Shown here: positions 1 through 8,553 of the stretch, in pieces
Numbering within the stretch: position 1 is the stretch's first letter
Layout: every line of letters starts with the position of its first letter
Source of the DNA: Nocardioides sp. AX2bis
Lineage (GTDB): Bacteria > Actinomycetota > Actinomycetes > Propionibacteriales > Nocardioidaceae
Length of the DNA: 64,000 nucleotides
Reading direction: 5' to 3'
NCBI RefSeq assembly: GCF_902506435.1
Contig: NZ_LR733215.1
Location: forward strand, 198,459-262,458
The notes under the pieces: model-generated
Told to the model about the DNA's origin: nothing
The model's input: only the letters and a program-made list of their open reading frames with translations
Database searches by the model: none
Translations under genes and position numbers: made by a program

Positions 1-1
1 C

Positions 2-271
2 GGTGGCTCGGACGACGGTGGGTCCGACGACGGCGGCTTCGACGACTCCGACCTCGACGACGACGGCGACAACCTGACCGGCCAGACCCTCCAGCAGGCC
101 GTCCGCGCCGCGCTGGCCGAGACCGGCGGCGGCCGGGTCACCGACGCCGAGCGCGCCGACGCCGACGAGGACCACGCCTACGAGGTCGAGGTCCAGCTCG
201 ACGCCGCGACCGACGACGACGTCAGCGTCGAGCTCGACGAGCAGTTCGGCGTGGTCCGCGTCGACCGCTGA
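2..271 (+). CDS. PepSY-domain-like protein, C-terminal part (5' end outside window)
   Basis: An open frame runs in from the left edge and stops with TGA at 269-271, giving about 89 visible residues. It begins with an Asp/Gly/Ser-rich acidic linker (residues 1-25), followed by a segment reading TLQQAVRAALAET, then YEVEVQLDAAT and VSVELDEQFGVV. This alternation of a short helix and two beta strands with an acidic turn matches the PepSY fold seen in secreted or membrane-anchored inhibitors and sensors. The start, any signal peptide and any first PepSY copy lie outside the window. The family call is an inference from pattern only. Confidence 0.6.
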   Translation, partial: GGSDDGGSDDGGFDDSDLDDDGDNLTGQTLQQAVRAALAETGGGRVTDAERADADEDHAYEVEVQLDAATDDDVSVELDEQFGVVRVDR

Positions 272-333
272 CCCCGCGGCCCGTCCGCAGCAGGTGGCCC
301 TCGTCGCACCCCCCGGGTGAGTCGGGGGCCTCC

Positions 334-339
334 TAGGCT
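334..339 (+). promoter_or_regulatory. -10 box of a leaderless promoter for the GST gene
   Basis: TAGGCT is followed by exactly 6 nt and then the ATG at 346, so transcription should start at or next to the A of the start codon. The identical box and spacing recur before the ATGs at 3145 and 35582. No clear -35 and no Shine-Dalgarno sequence are seen. Confidence 0.65.
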
Positions 340-345
340 CGCGCC

Positions 346-1320
346 ATGAGCGACGACCCGACGTACACCGAGAAGGGCAAGCCCTTCGAGCGGGACACGA
401 ACTACATCCAGGACCGGATCACCGCCCGGCCCGGGACCTCCGCGGACCCGTACGTCGGTGACCTCGACGTCGAGACCTGGCCCGTCGAGCCCGGGCGCTA
501 CCGGCTGGCCGCGGCCAAGGCGTGCCCGTGGGCCAACCGCGCGATCATCGTGCGCGAGCTGCTGGGCCTCCAGGACGTGATCTCGATGGGCCTCGCCGGC
601 CCCACCCACGACGCCGACTCCTGGACCTTCGACCTCGACCCCGGCGGGGTCGACCCGGTCCTGGGCTACGAGCGGCTGCAGCAGGCGTACTTCGCCCGTG
701 ACCCCGACTACCCCCGCGGCATCACCGTGCCCGCGATGGCAGACGTGCCGACGAAGGCCGTCGTGACCAACGACTTCCCGCAGATCACGCACGACCTCTT
801 CTTCGAGTGGCGCGAGCACCACCGCGCCGGCGCCCCGGACCTGTGGCCCGCGGACGTCCGCGACGAGATGGAGGAGGTCATGCGGCGGATCTTCACCGAG
901 GTCAACAACGGCGTCTACCGCTGCGGCTTCGCCGGCTCGCAGGAGGCCTACCAGGAGGCGTACGACCGCCTCTGGACCGCGATGGACTGGCTCGAGGAGC
1001 GGCTGACCGACCGCCGCTACCTGATGGGCAGCGCCATCACCGAGGCCGACGTGCGGCTGTTCACCACCCTGGCCCGCTTCGACGCGGTCTACCACGGCCA
1101 CTTCAAGTGCAACCGCAACAAGCTGACCGAGATGCCGGCGCTGTGGGGCTACGCCCGGGACCTCTTCCAGACGCCCGGCTTCGGCGAGACGACCGACTTC
1201 GAGCAGATCAAGGCGCACTACTACGTGGTGCACACCGACATCAACCCGACCGGGATCGTCCCGGCCGGACCCGACCCCGCGGTGTGGCTGACCAGCCACG
1301 ACCGCGAGAAGCTGGGCTGA
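346..1320 (+). CDS. Xi-class glutathione S-transferase / glutathionyl-hydroquinone reductase family
   Basis: The 324-residue protein has the hallmark CPWA active-site motif (Cys at about residue 60), the thioredoxin-like N-terminal domain and an all-helical C-terminal domain with RFDAVYHGHFKCN, typical of the YqjG/ECM4 family, whose usual length is about 320 residues. These cytosolic enzymes use the Cys to reduce S-conjugated hydroquinones. Actinobacteria generally use mycothiol instead of glutathione, so the physiological thiol is probably mycothiol (inference). The start is set by a leaderless promoter box 6 nt upstream. The following SDR gene starts 1 nt after this stop codon, so the two are probably co-transcribed. 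Confidence 0.88.
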   Translation: MSDDPTYTEKGKPFERDTNYIQDRITARPGTSADPYVGDLDVETWPVEPGRYRLAAAKACPWANRAIIVRELLGLQDVISMGLAGPTHDADSWTFDLDPGGVDPVLGYERLQQAYFARDPDYPRGITVPAMADVPTKAVVTNDFPQITHDLFFEWREHHRAGAPDLWPADVRDEMEEVMRRIFTEVNNGVYRCGFAGSQEAYQEAYDRLWTAMDWLEERLTDRRYLMGSAITEADVRLFTTLARFDAVYHGHFKCNRNKLTEMPALWGYARDLFQTPGFGETTDFEQIKAHYYVVHTDINPTGIVPAGPDPAVWLTSHDREKLG

Positions 1321-1321
1321 C

Positions 1322-2041
1322 GTGGCTGACCGCAGCGGCATGCAGGTCGACGGGGCCCGGGTGCTGGTCGCCGGGGCGACCGGCGTCATCGGGGGCAAGC
1401 TCGTCACCGCGCTCGTGGAACGCGGCGCCCGCGTGGTGCCGGCCGGCCGGGACGAGGAGCGCCTCGCGGCCCTCGGCACGCAGTGCGGCACCACGCCCCA
1501 GGTGCTCGACGCGGTCGACGCGGACGCCGTACGCCGCGCCGTCGACGCCGCGGTCGCCGAGCTCGGCGGCCTCGACCTGCTCGTGGTCACCATCGGGGCG
1601 GCCGGCTTCGGCAAGGCCGTCGACCTCGACGCCGCCGTGACCGAGGAGCTCTTCGCCGTCAACGTGCAGGCCCCGATGGCACTCGTCCGCGCCGCCGCGC
1701 CCGCGCTGACGGAGTCCGAGCACGGCACCGCCGTCGTCCTGTCCGCGATCCTCGCCGACCTGCCCACGGTCGGGATGGCCGACTACTCCGCGGCGAAGTC
1801 CGCGCTGTCGACCTGGCTCGGCGTGCTCCGCAAGGAGCAGCGCCGCGCCTTCCGCGTCGTCGACGTCCGCCCCCCGCACCTCGACACCGGCCTCGACCAG
1901 CGCGCGCTCGCCGGCGAGCCGCCCCGCCTCCCCGAGCCGGTCGCCGCGGACGAGGTCGTCACCGCGATCCTCGACGCGCTCGCCGGGGACACGGGCGAGC
2001 TGGTCTGGGAGGCCAAGGAGAAGAAGCTCACGCCCCGTTAG
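1322..2041 (+). CDS. short-chain dehydrogenase/reductase (SDR)
   Basis: A 239-residue Rossmann-fold oxidoreductase. The nucleotide-binding loop is GATGVIGG (about residues 18-25) and the catalytic pair is in YSAAK (about residues 155-159). The GTG start lies 1 nt after the stop of the GST gene, which argues for translational coupling. The substrate cannot be told from sequence; the C-terminal part is short and polar. A strong palindrome follows the stop codon and may end the transcript. Confidence 0.85.
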   Translation: MADRSGMQVDGARVLVAGATGVIGGKLVTALVERGARVVPAGRDEERLAALGTQCGTTPQVLDAVDADAVRRAVDAAVAELGGLDLLVVTIGAAGFGKAVDLDAAVTEELFAVNVQAPMALVRAAAPALTESEHGTAVVLSAILADLPTVGMADYSAAKSALSTWLGVLRKEQRRAFRVVDVRPPHLDTGLDQRALAGEPPRLPEPVAADEVVTAILDALAGDTGELVWEAKEKKLTPR

Positions 2042-2048
2042 GCATCAG

Positions 2049-2087
2049 GTCGTGATCTGGTGCCAGCAGGTGGCACCAGATCACGAC
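2049..2087. terminator. 17-bp perfect palindrome between convergent genes
   Basis: Arms 2049-2065 and 2071-2087 are perfectly complementary with a 5-nt loop. It sits just after the SDR stop and overlaps the last codons of the opposing AbiEi-like gene. There is no T-run, so it is either a U-less actinobacterial terminator or a member of a dispersed palindrome family, since its core GATCTGGTG/CACCAGATC recurs at 4067-4105 and, with one change, at 58201-58233. Confidence 0.6.
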
Positions 2088-3049
2088 CCGACGGGCCGCG
2101 GGCACTGCGGGCAGCACCGCAGCGTTCCCTCCCAGCCCCTGGACCGCAGGACGGCGCCGACGTGACCCGCCGTGCTGCAGGCGTCGCGCAGCACCTGGCC
2201 CCACCCCACCCGGAGCGTGACGCGGTCCGAGCCGTGGCGGAGTGCCGCCGTGGCCAGGTCGCGGCCGAGGTCCTGGTCGAACGCCTGTGGCGACTCGTGG
2301 AACGCCCGCCCGTCCAGCTCCACGACGACGGCGAACGGCCGGTACTCGACGTCGCGCTGCACGCGTCCCACCGCCGTCGCCCCCACCTGCCGCTCGGCGC
2401 AGGGGAGACCGTGCGCCCGCTCGACGCGGTGCAGGTACTCGCGCTCCAGCACCGAGCACGCTCCGAGCGCGAGGTCGTCGAGCATGCCCGCCAGCAGCGC
2501 GTGGTTGGCCCCGCCACGGCGCCGGCCCAGCGTGGCCGCGATCGTCCTCGCATCGGTCTGCCGGGACCACGTCGCCTCGGCCAGCAGCCGGTACGCACGG
2601 CCCGGGTCCGGTTCGTGGAGGGCGGCCTCGACCGCAGCCTCCTCGATGCGCAGGCGGGGAGGGCACGATCCCGGCCGGACGCGGTCCTCCCAGTGTGCGG
2701 TGCGGTGGGCCACCACCCCGGGCACGGCGCGGACGCTCCGACGGAGACCGATGGCGACCTGGACCGGCGCCCTGTCCGGTGGTCGGGGCAGGGCCGACTC
2801 CCGGGTCAGGGCGCACGGCTCGTGGAGGAGGACCGCCGCCCAGGCGCGCTGGTCCCAGGTCGTCGGGCCGTTGTGCTCGACGTAGACCCCGGGGTGGACG
2901 GGCGTGAAGCGCCCGCGCCTGAGCCACCGCCGCAGGTCATGGGGCTCGGCGCCCAGGTCGAACAGCTGGCGGCGGGACACGACCCCGTCCTGCACCCAGC
3001 GGAGCAGATGGGCGAGCCCCTCCTCGTCCATCCCGGTCATGCACGTCAT
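2081..3049 (-). CDS. AbiEi-type N-terminal domain plus DUF559/Vsr-like protein
   Basis: The 322-residue protein has an N-terminal helix-turn-helix region (residues 10-50, with DGVVSRRQLFDLGAEP) followed by RGRFTPVHPGVYV, the pattern of AbiEi antitoxin-like N-terminal domains, and a C-terminal alpha/beta part with AVVVELDGRAFH and a downstream QDLGRDLATAALRHG, as in DUF559 (PDDEXK-like) domains. Such proteins are abundant orphans in actinobacteria; no toxin partner is adjacent. The C-terminus CCPQCPRP is unusual and overlaps the palindrome at 2049-2087. ATGs at 3049, 3040 and 3031 are all possible starts; the first is given. Confidence 0.7.
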   Translation of the reverse strand: MTCMTGMDEEGLAHLLRWVQDGVVSRRQLFDLGAEPHDLRRWLRRGRFTPVHPGVYVEHNGPTTWDQRAWAAVLLHEPCALTRESALPRPPDRAPVQVAIGLRRSVRAVPGVVAHRTAHWEDRVRPGSCPPRLRIEEAAVEAALHEPDPGRAYRLLAEATWSRQTDARTIAATLGRRRGGANHALLAGMLDDLALGACSVLEREYLHRVERAHGLPCAERQVGATAVGRVQRDVEYRPFAVVVELDGRAFHESPQAFDQDLGRDLATAALRHGSDRVTLRVGWGQVLRDACSTAGHVGAVLRSRGWEGTLRCCPQCPRPVGS

Positions 3050-3144
3050 CGTGGCGCGGAGGCCGCGTTCGTGCGGGTGCTGCGCCGGCGACCTGTGGAC
3101 AACGTCACCACGCCGGAGGTGCCGGTCGCTCCTAGGCTGCTGGC

Positions 3145-4059
3145 ATGGGCCACGACCACGGGCACGCCGCCGGGCGCGCCGCCGACCGCTCCAAGCTGCG
3201 GTGGGCGCTGCTGGTCACCGTCACGGTGCTGGTCGTCGAGGTGGTGGGCGCCGTGGTCACCGGGTCGCTGGCGCTGCTTGCCGACGCCGGACACATGGCC
3301 ACCGACGCCGGGGCGGTCGTGCTCGCGCTCGGGGCGTCGTACGTCGCCGGCCTCGGCGGGGGGCGCCGCTCCACCTTCGGCCTGCACCGGGCCGAGGTGC
3401 TGGCCGCGGTCGCGAACGCCGTGGTGCTGCTGGGCGTCTGCGCCTTCATCGCCTGGTCGGGACTGAGCCGCCTCGGCGACGCCCCGGACGTCGACGCGCT
3501 GCCGATGCTCGGGTTCGCGCTGGTCGGGCTGGTCGCCAACGGCGTCTCGCTGACGATCCTGCAGCGCTCCGACACCGGGTCGATCAACCTGCGCGGGGCC
3601 GCCGCGGAGGTGTTCGGCGACCTGGTCGGGTCGGTGCTGGCCGTCGTCGCCGCCCTGGTCATCGTGGCCACCGGGTGGCAGGAGGCCGACGCGGTCGCCT
3701 CCCTGCTGATCGCGGCGCTCATCCTGCCGCGCGCGGTCCTGCTGCTGCGCGACGCCGGCGCCGTGCTGCTCGAGATCGCGCCGAAGGGGCTCGACCTCGA
3801 CGCCGTGGAGCACCACGTGCGCCACGTGCCGGGCGTGGTCGACGTCCACGACCTGCACGCGTGGACCATCACCAGCGGCTTGCCCAGCCTCTCCGCCCAC
3901 GTGACGGTGACCGATGAGGCGCTGGCAGAGCGGGGCGTGGGCCCGATCCTCGACGAGCTGTGCCGCTGCGTGGGCGACCACTTCGCCGTCCGGCACGCCA
4001 CCTTCCAGCTCGAGCCGGCCTCCCACCGCGCGCACGAGGACCTCGGCGAGGTGCACTGA
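3145..4059 (+). CDS. cation diffusion facilitator (CDF) metal exporter
   Basis: The 304-residue protein has a His-rich N-terminus (MGHDHGH), six predicted membrane segments and the CDF metal site DAGHMATD at about residues 47-54, with the matching site in EVFGDLVGS. The cytosolic C-terminal domain contains HDLHAWTI. CzcD/ZitB-type members export Zn2+, Co2+ or Cd2+ in exchange for protons; the metal is not resolved here. The start is supported by TAGGCT at 3133-3138 with 6 nt before the ATG (leaderless). No metalloregulator gene is adjacent. A long palindrome follows the stop. Confidence 0.9.
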   Translation: MGHDHGHAAGRAADRSKLRWALLVTVTVLVVEVVGAVVTGSLALLADAGHMATDAGAVVLALGASYVAGLGGGRRSTFGLHRAEVLAAVANAVVLLGVCAFIAWSGLSRLGDAPDVDALPMLGFALVGLVANGVSLTILQRSDTGSINLRGAAAEVFGDLVGSVLAVVAALVIVATGWQEADAVASLLIAALILPRAVLLLRDAGAVLLEIAPKGLDLDAVEHHVRHVPGVVDVHDLHAWTITSGLPSLSAHVTVTDEALAERGVGPILDELCRCVGDHFAVRHATFQLEPASHRAHEDLGEVH

Positions 4060-4066
4060 GGGTCGC

Positions 4067-4105
4067 GTCGCGATCTGGTGTCACCTGGTGACACCAGATC
4101 GCGAC
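4067..4105. terminator. 18-bp perfect palindrome after the CDF gene
   Basis: Arms 4067-4084 and 4088-4105 pair perfectly around a 3-nt loop. It lies between the CDF stop and the malQ promoter, consistent with a terminator. No T-run follows. The core is the same as that of the palindrome at 2049-2087. Confidence 0.65.
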
Positions 4106-4153
4106 CTGAGAGCCGTCACCGGTCACCCGGCCCGCGCACCTACGATCTTCGGC

Positions 4154-6271
4154 GTGCCCCTGCCTCCCGCGCTCGCCCGGCTCGCCACGGTCTACGGCGT
4201 CGACACCGCCTACGAGGACTGGCAGGACCAGCCCGTGGAGGTGCCCGAGACCACGATCGTCCGCGTCCTGACCGCGATGGGGGTCGACGTCGCGGACCCG
4301 GAGGCCGCGCTGGCCGAGCAGGAGACCGCGCCGTGGCGGCGGGTGCTGCCGCCGGCCGTCGTCACCGTGGCCGGGCAGGCCGTGACGGTCGACCTCCACA
4401 CGACCGACGGCGAGCGACCGCCCGCGCTGCGGCTCGACCTCGAGGACGGCAGCAGCCGCGACCTCGCGACGTCGAAGCCCGGGGGTACGCGCGAGGTGGA
4501 CGGCGCGGCCGTCGTACGCCGGTCCGTGCGGCTGCCCGACGACCTCCCGCTGGGCTACCACGAGCTGGTCGCCGGCGACGCCCGCTGCCGCGTCGTCGTC
4601 ACCCCGCCGGTCCTCGGCCTGCCGCCGAGCCTCGGCGAGCGGAACGGGTGGGGCTTCGCCACCCAGCTCTACAGCGTCCGCTCGCGGCAGTCGTGGGGCG
4701 TGGGCGACCTGGCCGACCTGGCCGACCTCGCGGTCTGGTCGGCCGGCCTCGGTGCCGACTACGTCCTGGTCAACCCGCTGCACGCGGCCGAGCCGGTCGC
4801 GCCGCTCGAGCCCTCGCCGTACCTGCCCACGAGCCGCCGCTTCCCGAACCCGCTCTACCTGCGCGTCGAGCGGGTCCCGGAGTACGCCGACCTGGCCGCC
4901 GAGGACCGCGCGGTGGTCGACGGGCTCGCGGCCGACGTCCACACCGCGCTGGACGACCTCGACGCCATCGACCGGGACACCTCGTGGACCGCCAAGCGGC
5001 GGGCGCTGCGCGTGGTCCACGACGCCGGGCTCACGCCCGGGCGGCGGCTCGCGCTCGAGGCGTTCGTCGCCCGGGAGGGGGCGTCGCTGACCGAGCTGGC
5101 GACCTGGCGCGCCCTGGCCGCCGAGCACGGCCCCGACTTCCGGGAGTGGCCCGAGGACCTGCGCGACGCCCACGGACCCGCCGTGGCCGCGGCGCGCGAG
5201 GAGCTGGCCGCCGAGGTCGCCTTCGAGGTGTGGCTGCAGTGGGTGCTCGACGAGCAGCTCGCGGTCGCGCAGGCCGCGGCCACCGGCGCCGGGATGGCGC
5301 TGGGGACGATGCACGACCTCGCCGTCGGAGTGCACCCCGGCGGCGCCGACGCCTGGCGGCTGCGGGAGGCGTACGCCGAGGGCGTGCGCGTCGGCGCGCC
5401 GCCGGACGCCTTCAACCAGCGCGGGCAGGACTGGGGCCAGCCGCCGTGGACGCCGACCGGGCTGGAGGCCACCGGCTACGAGCCGTTCCGCGAGATGGTC
5501 GCGGCGCTGCTGCGCCACGCCGGCGGGGTCCGGATCGACCACGTGATCGGGCTGTTCCGGCTGTGGTGGGTGCCGGAGGGCGGGTCGCCGGCCGACGGGA
5601 CCTACGTCCGCTACGACCACGCCGCGATCATCGGCGTGCTCTGCCTCGAGGCGCAGCGCGCCGGGGCGGTCGTCGTGGGCGAGGACCTCGGCGTCGTCGA
5701 GGACTCCGCGCGCGCCTACCTGCTCGAGCGCGGCGTGCTCGGCACCTCGATCCTGTGGTTCGAGCGCGATGAGGACGGCGACCCGCTCCCGGCCCAGGAG
5801 TGGCGCGAGCTCTGCCTGGCCTCCGTCACCACCCACGACCTGCCGCCCAGCGCGGGCTACCTCACCGGCTCCCACGTCGACCTGCGCGAGCGTCTCGACC
5901 TGCTGACCCGGCCCGCTGCCGAGGAGCGCGCGGCCGACGAGGCCGAGCGCGCGTCCTGGCTGGCCGAGGTGCGCCGCCAGACCGGTCTGGCCGAGACCGG
6001 TCTGGCCGAGGACGCCGGGGTCGAGCAGGTCGTCGAGGCGCTGCACGCCTACCTGACACTGACGCCCAGCCGGTTGCGCAACGTCGCGCTCACCGACGCG
6101 GTCGGCGACCGGCGTACGCAGAACCAGCCCGGCACGAGCGACGAGTACGCGAACTGGCGCGTCCCGCTGTCCGGCCCCGACGAGCGACCGGTCTCGCTGG
6201 AAGACGTGCTGACGTCGACCCGGGCCCGTAGCCTGGCGCGGGTGATCAGCGCGAAGCAGGACGTCCCGTGA
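4154..6271 (+). CDS. malQ: 4-alpha-glucanotransferase (amylomaltase, GH77)
   Basis: The 705-residue protein transfers alpha-1,4-glucan segments between maltodextrins in the cytosol. GH77 motifs are visible: NPYxPxSRRF-like SPYLPTSRRFPNPLYL near residue 220, the nucleophile region VRIDHVIGLFRLWW at about residue 460, GEDLG at about 509 and TTHDLP at about 560. Length matches actinobacterial MalQ, which carries an extra N-terminal domain. The GTG at 4154 is chosen because TACGAT at 4141-4146 stands 7 nt before it. The next gene overlaps it by 4 nt (GTGA). No other maltose gene is in the window. Confidence 0.93.
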   Translation: MPLPPALARLATVYGVDTAYEDWQDQPVEVPETTIVRVLTAMGVDVADPEAALAEQETAPWRRVLPPAVVTVAGQAVTVDLHTTDGERPPALRLDLEDGSSRDLATSKPGGTREVDGAAVVRRSVRLPDDLPLGYHELVAGDARCRVVVTPPVLGLPPSLGERNGWGFATQLYSVRSRQSWGVGDLADLADLAVWSAGLGADYVLVNPLHAAEPVAPLEPSPYLPTSRRFPNPLYLRVERVPEYADLAAEDRAVVDGLAADVHTALDDLDAIDRDTSWTAKRRALRVVHDAGLTPGRRLALEAFVAREGASLTELATWRALAAEHGPDFREWPEDLRDAHGPAVAAAREELAAEVAFEVWLQWVLDEQLAVAQAAATGAGMALGTMHDLAVGVHPGGADAWRLREAYAEGVRVGAPPDAFNQRGQDWGQPPWTPTGLEATGYEPFREMVAALLRHAGGVRIDHVIGLFRLWWVPEGGSPADGTYVRYDHAAIIGVLCLEAQRAGAVVVGEDLGVVEDSARAYLLERGVLGTSILWFERDEDGDPLPAQEWRELCLASVTTHDLPPSAGYLTGSHVDLRERLDLLTRPAAEERAADEAERASWLAEVRRQTGLAETGLAEDAGVEQVVEALHAYLTLTPSRLRNVALTDAVGDRRTQNQPGTSDEYANWRVPLSGPDERPVSLEDVLTSTRARSLARVISAKQDVP

Positions 6272-6687
6272 GGCCGCAGGTCCTCGAGCTCATCGCCGTC
6301 GAGCACGCCGCCGGCGGGCAGGCGGAGGAGACGCCCACCGGCACGGGCGGTGAGCGGGGGACCGACGACCACTGCGGGCTGTGCGGCCTCACCGTCGACA
6401 AGGCCGCCTGGGAGGCGATCGGCGAGGAGCTCGGGGTGCCGGTCACGCTGCACACCAGCGACGACCTGTCGCCCGAGGAGAGCCCGGTCGTGCGCGAGGT
6501 CGGCACGCCGGCGGTGATCGCCCGCTTCGAGGACAACGAGTTCCACGCCGTCGTCCTGGCGGAGCGGCTCGAGGTCTTCGACGGCGACGTCACGCGGCTC
6601 GTGCGCGAGGTGCGCCTCGTCGCCGAGCAGCAGGGTTGGGACCTCCAAGCCAGCGAGCAGCCCGAGGAGCGGCCCGAGACGCTCTAG
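6268..6687 (+). CDS. hypothetical protein with CGLCG motif
   Basis: A 139-residue protein of unknown function, translationally coupled to malQ by a GTGA overlap. Residues 33-41 contain HCGLCGLTV, a single CxxC pair that could bind metal or be redox active; no second pair is seen. The middle is an alpha/beta region (PAVIARFEDNEFHAVVLAERL) and the C-terminus is acidic and probably disordered. It is not recognised; the link with malQ may be positional only. Confidence 0.6.
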   Translation: MRPQVLELIAVEHAAGGQAEETPTGTGGERGTDDHCGLCGLTVDKAAWEAIGEELGVPVTLHTSDDLSPEESPVVREVGTPAVIARFEDNEFHAVVLAERLEVFDGDVTRLVREVRLVAEQQGWDLQASEQPEERPETL

Positions 6688-6706
6688 GGGCGCCCGCCCC
6701 GACGGC

Positions 6707-7180
6707 TCAGGCCTTGCCGTCCTGCGCGGTGGCGTTCTTCTCGTCGGCCTCGGCGGCGTGCGCGAGCTTGACCAGGGTGCCGTCGATGCCGCGGCGTGCC
6801 TTGTAGGGGAACCCGGCGATCTTGAGACCCAGGCGGATCGGCGCCGGCACCCTCGACAGGTCCCACGTCTCGGTGACCTTCGTGCCCCCGGCGACCGGCT
6901 CGAGCTCGTAGCGCCAGCGGTGCGGCGCGAAGTGCTTCCACGCGATCAGCCGGTCCTGCTCGAACTCCACCACCGTGTTCTTGGTCCGGTAGGCCGCGCC
7001 CTGCTTCATCCCCATCCCGAAGGTCGAGCCCAGGGTCAGCGTGGCCGGGCCCTCCACCGAGCCGCGCAGGGTGCCCGAGCCGTCGATGCGCTGGTGCTGG
7101 CGCGGGTCGGCCAGGATCGCGAAGACCCGCGCGGGCGAGGCCTCGATGACGGTGGAGGAGGAGACGCTGGGGGTGCTCAT
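6707..7180 (-). CDS. SRPBCC (START-like) family protein
   Basis: The 157-residue protein opens with the SRPBCC signature SSSTVIEASPARVFAILADP and ends in the long C-terminal helix; VAGGTKVTETWDLS is the typical strand pair. These helix-grip proteins bind hydrophobic ligands or act as polyketide cyclase-like or stress proteins; the ligand is unknown. The start is at the ATG 7180 because TACGGT (7192-7187) lies 6 nt upstream, giving a leaderless transcript; a longer frame upstream reads over this promoter. It is divergent from the 2-oxoacid dehydrogenase operon. Confidence 0.8.
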   Translation of the reverse strand: MSTPSVSSSTVIEASPARVFAILADPRQHQRIDGSGTLRGSVEGPATLTLGSTFGMGMKQGAAYRTKNTVVEFEQDRLIAWKHFAPHRWRYELEPVAGGTKVTETWDLSRVPAPIRLGLKIAGFPYKARRGIDGTLVKLAHAAEADEKNATAQDGKA

Positions 7181-7256
7181 GGCACCACCGTAGGGAGCCG
7201 TGCCGCGGGGCGCTCCCCGAGAGGGGTGGGATTGGCGGCACTGCCGGGGCGTTCGG

Positions 7257-7290
7257 TACGTTGACCCCGACCTGACTGTGGTCGGGGTCA
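7257..7290 (+). promoter_or_regulatory. promoter and palindrome ahead of the 2-oxoacid dehydrogenase operon
   Basis: TACGTT (7257-7262) looks like a -10 box, with TTGGCG (7232-7237) as a possible -35 at a rather long 19-nt spacing. Immediately downstream is an 11-bp perfect inverted repeat, arms 7262-7272 and 7280-7290, loop 7 nt. Because the palindrome covers the likely start of transcription it fits an operator better than a terminator. The operon leader is about 110 nt. Confidence 0.5.
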
Positions 7291-7380
7291 CAGCGTCACC
7301 CACCCTCGTGGCGCGTGCCCCACCGCGACCGGACCGGCCAGGCGGAGACCCCGTCCACCGGTGAGAAGCGAGGAGCCGAC

Positions 7381-8553
7381 GTGAGCCCGACCCCACCGCA
7401 CGACCCGTCCTTCGGGCCCGACCTGGTGGAGGTCTTCGGGCCCCAGCAGACCGACGGCGGCCCCGAGCTGGTGCAGCTGCTGACGCCCGAGGGCGAGCGC
7501 GTGCACCACCCCGAGTTCGACCTCGACTTCTCCGCCGACCACCTGCGCGGGCTCTACCGCGACATGGTGCTGACCCGGCGGATCGACACCGAGGCCACCG
7601 CGCTGCAGCGCCACGGCGAGCTCGGCATCTGGGCCCAGCTGCTCGGCCAGGAGGCCGCGCAGATCGGCGCCGGGCGCGCCCTGCGCCCGCAGGACCACGT
7701 CTTCCCGACCTACCGCGAGCACGGCGTCGCCTGGTGCCGCGGGATCGACCCGCTCGACCTGCTCGGCCTCTTCCGCGGGGTCGACCACGGCGCCTGGGAC
7801 CCCGCCGAGAAGCACTTCGGGCTCTACACGATCGTGATCGGCGCCCAGGCGCTGCACGCCACCGGGTACGCGATGGGCATGCAGCGCGACGGCGTCGTCG
7901 GCACCGGCGACCCGGACCGCGACGCGGCGGTCGTCGCCCACTTCGGTGACGGCGCCTCCTCGCAGGGCGACGTCAACGAGGCCTTCATCTTCGCCGCCTC
8001 CTACAACGCCCCCGTGGTGTTCTTCTGCCAGAATAACCAGTGGGCCATCTCGGAGCCGATCGAGCGCCAGAGCCGGATCCCGCTCTACCAGCGCGCGCTC
8101 GGCTTCGGCTTCCCCGGCGTCCGGGTCGACGGCAACGACGTGCTGGCGACGTACGCCGTCACCCAGGCCGCCCTCCAGCGCGCCCGCGACGGGCAGGGCC
8201 CGACCCTGGTCGAGGCCTACACCTACCGGATGGGCGCCCACACGACGACCGACGACCCGACCCGCTACCGGCTCTCCGACGACGTCGAGCACTGGAAGCT
8301 CAAGGACCCGATCGCCCGGGTCGAGGTCTACCTCAAGCGCAACGGCCTGGTCGACGAGGCGTTCCTCGCCGACCTGAAGAAGGAGGCCGACGAGCTCGGC
8401 CACCACCTCCGCGAGGGCTGCAAGGCGCTGCCCGACCCCGAGCCGGGCGCGATGTTCGAGCACGTCTACGCCGAGGAGACCGAGGAGCTGCGCGTCCAGC
8501 GCGAGGGCTTCGCGGCCTACCACGCCGGCTTCGAGAGCGAGGGCGCGCGATGA
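7381..8553 (+). CDS. bkdA: 2-oxoacid (branched-chain or pyruvate) dehydrogenase E1 alpha subunit
   Basis: The 390-residue thiamine-diphosphate enzyme subunit carries the ThDP motif GDGASSQGDVNEAFIFAA (about residues 190-207) closing with NNQWAIS, and the phosphorylation-loop-like YRMGAHTTTDDPTRYR. It decarboxylates the 2-oxoacid together with E1 beta and passes the acyl group to E2. GTG 7381 is chosen because AGGAG (7371-7375) precedes it; an in-frame GTG at 7315 has no such site. It overlaps the E1 beta gene by 4 nt. Whether the substrate is branched-chain oxoacids or pyruvate cannot be settled from sequence; the alpha2beta2 form and gene order favour branched-chain. Confidence 0.85.
   Translation: MSPTPPHDPSFGPDLVEVFGPQQTDGGPELVQLLTPEGERVHHPEFDLDFSADHLRGLYRDMVLTRRIDTEATALQRHGELGIWAQLLGQEAAQIGAGRALRPQDHVFPTYREHGVAWCRGIDPLDLLGLFRGVDHGAWDPAEKHFGLYTIVIGAQALHATGYAMGMQRDGVVGTGDPDRDAAVVAHFGDGASSQGDVNEAFIFAASYNAPVVFFCQNNQWAISEPIERQSRIPLYQRALGFGFPGVRVDGNDVLATYAVTQAALQRARDGQGPTLVEAYTYRMGAHTTTDDPTRYRLSDDVEHWKLKDPIARVEVYLKRNGLVDEAFLADLKKEADELGHHLREGCKALPDPEPGAMFEHVYAEETEELRVQREGFAAYHAGFESEGAR

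Noticed and set aside
178-1767. Long minus-strand frame opposite the GST and SDR genes (529 codons)
   Set aside because: High-GC shadow frame; low-complexity composition, while the plus-strand genes have clear motifs and correct codon bias.
2081-3049. Abi-type toxin-antitoxin defence module
   Set aside because: Only the AbiEi-like protein is present; no AbiEii nucleotidyltransferase partner is adjacent, so no defence function is claimed.
3869-6046. Long minus-strand frame opposite malQ (725 codons)
   Set aside because: Antisense shadow of malQ with Arg/Gly/Val-rich low-complexity sequence and no motif.
7262-7290. Riboswitch in the leader of the E1/E2 operon
   Set aside because: Only one simple hairpin is visible and it overlaps the predicted transcription start; no known aptamer pattern.
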